Shown here piece after piece: positions 62,262 to 64,000 of a DNA stretch of 64,000 nt (position 1 is its first letter; every line of letters starts with the position of its first letter). The DNA is from Myxococcales bacterium (GTDB lineage Bacteria > Myxococcota_A > Polyangia > Polyangiales > Polyangiaceae). The stretch covers positions 30,855-94,854 of the forward strand of contig JAEUKE010000038.1 of NCBI GenBank assembly GCA_016794345.1, written 5' to 3'. Both the position numbers and the translations under genes were made by a program. The notes under the pieces are model-generated. The model was given only the letters and a program-made list of their open reading frames with translations. It was not told the origin of the DNA and made no database searches.

Positions 62262-63259
62262 CTGCTCCGGTAGACGAGTCATTCGGCGGTCCGCCTTCTG
62301 CGCCGGCCCCGTGGGCGCATCGATCTCTGCTGACCGCCGGCGCGCTCGCCGCCAAGGACGCGCTCCGCATCTTCGACGCGGCAGACAGCTTCTTCGAGGT
62401 CTCGCGGCGCAGCGTCCGCAAGGTCCCCGCGCTCCGCGGCAAGACCCTCCTCAACGTCTTCTTCGAGGCCTCGACGCGCACGCGCACCTCGTTCGAGCTC
62501 GCGGGCAAGCGCCTCAGCATGGACGTGGTGAACCTGAGCGGCTCGTCGTCGAGCACGACAAAAGGCGAGACGCTGCTCGACACGATCAAGACGCTCGAGG
62601 CGATGCAGCCCGATCTCGTCGTGATCCGCCACGCCGCCTCCGGCGCAGCCGAGTACGTCGCCAGGCGGAGCAACGTCGCCGTGATCAACGGCGGGGACGG
62701 CACACACGAGCACCCCACCCAGGCCCTTCTCGACGCGTTCACCATCCGCCGCCACAAGCTCGGCCAAGGGCAGGGGAGCTTCGCCGGCCTGAAGGTGGCC
62801 ATCTGCGGCGACATCCTGCACAGCCGCGTCGCGCGATCGAACGCCTCCCTGCTCCGCACCCTCGGCGCCGACGTGCATTTCGCCGGCCCGCGGACGCTCG
62901 TCCCGGTCGGCGCCGAGACGCTGGGCGTCACCGTCCACCACCGGCTCGAGCCCGCGCTCGAGGGGGCAGACGTGGTGATGATGCTCCGCGTCCAGCGCGA
63001 GCGCTTGCAGGGCGTCTTCCTCCCCACGACGCGCGAATACTCGAGGACCTTCGGGCTCAACAAACGCCGCCTCGCGCTGGCCAAGCCTGACGCCATCGTC
63101 ATGCATCCCGGGCCGATGAACCGCGGGGTGGAGATCGACCCGGAGGTCGCCGACGGTCCCCGCAGCGTGATCCTCGATCAGGTCGAGGCTGGCGTCGCCG
63201 TGCGGATGGCCGTCCTCTGGCTGAGCTGCCAGGCCCAGGGCCCGGAAGACGCCGGCTGA
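62258..63259 (+). CDS. pyrB: Aspartate carbamoyltransferase catalytic subunit
   Basis: 333 residues from the ATG at 62258. Carbamoyl-phosphate site [43 protein letters not shown]; and the terminal [18 protein letters not shown]. The N-terminal 20 residues are an addition ahead of the usual 'LL...L'. Second enzyme of pyrimidine synthesis; no pyrI regulatory gene is seen. pyrC could lie beyond, but an unrelated minus-strand gene follows in the window. Confidence 0.95.
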   Translation: MTAPVDESFGGPPSAPAPWAHRSLLTAGALAAKDALRIFDAADSFFEVSRRSVRKVPALRGKTLLNVFFEASTRTRTSFELAGKRLSMDVVNLSGSSSSTTKGETLLDTIKTLEAMQPDLVVIRHAASGAAEYVARRSNVAVINGGDGTHEHPTQALLDAFTIRRHKLGQGQGSFAGLKVAICGDILHSRVARSNASLLRTLGADVHFAGPRTLVPVGAETLGVTVHHRLEPALEGADVVMMLRVQRERLQGVFLPTTREYSRTFGLNKRRLALAKPDAIVMHPGPMNRGVEIDPEVADGPRSVILDQVEAGVAVRMAVLWLSCQAQGPEDAG

Positions 63260-63298
63260 CCGCGTCTCGGCCGGCCCCGGCTCCGTGGCTCGCGCTCC

Positions 63299-64000
63299 TC
63301 AGCGGGGCTTCTTCAAGCTGCCGCCGAGGAACGCAGTCGGCGTCGACTCGCCCAGGCCCTGGCTCACCTCGAGGCGGACGCGGTTGAAGCAAAACGCCTC
63401 GTCCTGCCGGCACTGCGTCTCCACGAGCTCGTACCAGCTTGGCAGACCCCAGCCGCCCGCGCTCTGCGAGATCGGGCCCAAGCTCACCTCGAAAGCGCCG
63501 CTCTTGCCCGGCTCGAGCGGAAAGACGCGGCGTTCGAAGGGGACGAAGACATCGAACTTTCGCGCCTGCTCCTGCGGCAGCAGCACGTGGAGCGCCCGAT
63601 CGAGCGTGCCGGCGGAGGTCGACTGCTCGGTACGGAACGCGTAGACGAGGCCGCCGCCCAGGTGTCGCGGCCGTACGGCGTGGCGCGCGACGACGCTGAG
63701 CTTGCACGAGCTCGCGTCGAGGTAGCCTCGCCCGAACACGAGCTCGATGGCGCCCATCTCGTCGACGCGGCGGAGCGCGTCGAACCTCACCGGGACGATC
63801 CCGGCGAAGCTCGAGCCCTTGCCGCACGCGTTCGGGATCCCGCCCTGAGACTGCCTGCCGGTCGCCTGGGGCTCGGCCTTTCCGACGCGGAGCACGCCGG
63901 CTTCGAAGCCGCGGATGCTGAGCCGCGACGAGCCGCCCACCTTGAGCACGACGAGATCACCCTCGGTCCCGGGAGGGAGCGCGTCCAGCTTCTCGTCCTT
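63299..64000 (-). CDS. Protein of unknown function, cut at its N-terminus by the window edge
   Basis: 234 residues are visible; the frame is still open at 64000 (KDEKLDALPPGTEGDLV), and no start is seen in the window. Stop at 63299. Content: a Ser/Gly-rich N-terminal part (VGGSSRLSIRGFEAGVLRVG), a possible Ca/receptor-like beta domain (VVARHAVRPRHLGGGLVYAF; LPQEQARKFDVFVPFERRVF) and three cysteines (CKLSVV; ETQCRQDEAFCFNRVR). I do not recognise the family. It reads as an extracellular beta-rich protein, possibly C-terminal. Convergent with pyrB (39 bp). Confidence 0.5.
   Translation of the reverse strand, partial: KDEKLDALPPGTEGDLVVLKVGGSSRLSIRGFEAGVLRVGKAEPQATGRQSQGGIPNACGKGSSFAGIVPVRFDALRRVDEMGAIELVFGRGYLDASSCKLSVVARHAVRPRHLGGGLVYAFRTEQSTSAGTLDRALHVLLPQEQARKFDVFVPFERRVFPLEPGKSGAFEVSLGPISQSAGGWGLPSWYELVETQCRQDEAFCFNRVRLEVSQGLGESTPTAFLGGSLKKPR

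Overview
The window is a GC-rich (roughly 70 %), gene-dense chromosomal segment from a myxobacterium-like deltaproteobacterium (Myxococcota, probably Polyangiales/Sorangium-like). The reasons are: a Ser/Thr kinase with a Pro/Ala-rich linker and PEGA domains; a MYXO-CTERM sorting tail; many short lipoproteins with Gly-rich or Cys-rich tracts; a PilR-type regulator beside type IV pilins; AglRS/ExbBD-like proteins; and strong codon bias with long antisense shadow frames. I saw no insertion sequence, phage, integrase, CRISPR array or rRNA. No gene-free stretch exceeds about 300 bases.

Layout. 1-2.3 kb: start of a cyclic-nucleotide-binding protein, then an exbB-exbD-TonB-like operon. 2.4-6.8 kb: truD, a formylglycine-enzyme-fold protein, a Thr-rich lipoprotein coupled to a collagen-like secreted protein, and a small anchored protein. 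6.9-10 kb: HAD 5'-nucleotidase, diiron ferritin-like protein, membrane protein. 10-13.6 kb: an overlapping four-gene operon (class-I amidotransferase, degenerate TrpC-like barrel, nagZ, hutI). 13.6-21 kb: PilZ protein, alpha/beta hydrolase, anchored protein, CNNM/CorC protein, and an operon gatC-gatA-GNAT-truB.

21-44 kb is the most distinctive part. A NAGPA-like exported protein is followed by a Ser/Thr kinase translationally coupled to a TPR-O-GlcNAc-transferase-like enzyme (GT41/SPINDLY family). Facing it is a pilus block: a PilR-like sigma54 activator, two type IV prepilins, a pilin-like protein with no leader peptide, and a TPR membrane protein. After a lipoprotein, rimO and carA comes a second TPR-GT41 enzyme, then tRNA-Leu(CAG). 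The tRNA CCA end shares its last base with the ATG of a third, 1218-residue TPR-GT41-FkbM methyltransferase fusion, followed by a stand-alone FkbM methyltransferase. Three GT41 enzymes, two FkbM modules, a Ser/Thr kinase and pilin substrates lie within about 20 kb. This suggests, without proving it, a surface-protein O-glycosylation and glycan-methylation locus.

44-64 kb: a metzincin-like protease and a Cys-rich lipoprotein; divergent hemW and rel (ppGpp synthase/hydrolase) with overlapping start codons; a Memo-like protein; tRNA-Gly(GCC) followed by a hairpin and a tandem repeat; a DUF2064-like protein; a MoxR ATPase overlapping antisense with rluB; two paralogous calcium-repeat lipoproteins; a ribbon-helix-helix protein; lepA; a PHP-domain secreted protein; an active/inactive M16 peptidase pair; pyrR-pyrB; and an unknown gene leaving the window. 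A 35-bp GC-rich inverted repeat occurs three times here. In two copies it is translated as the N-terminus of unrelated proteins (RluB and the PHP protein).
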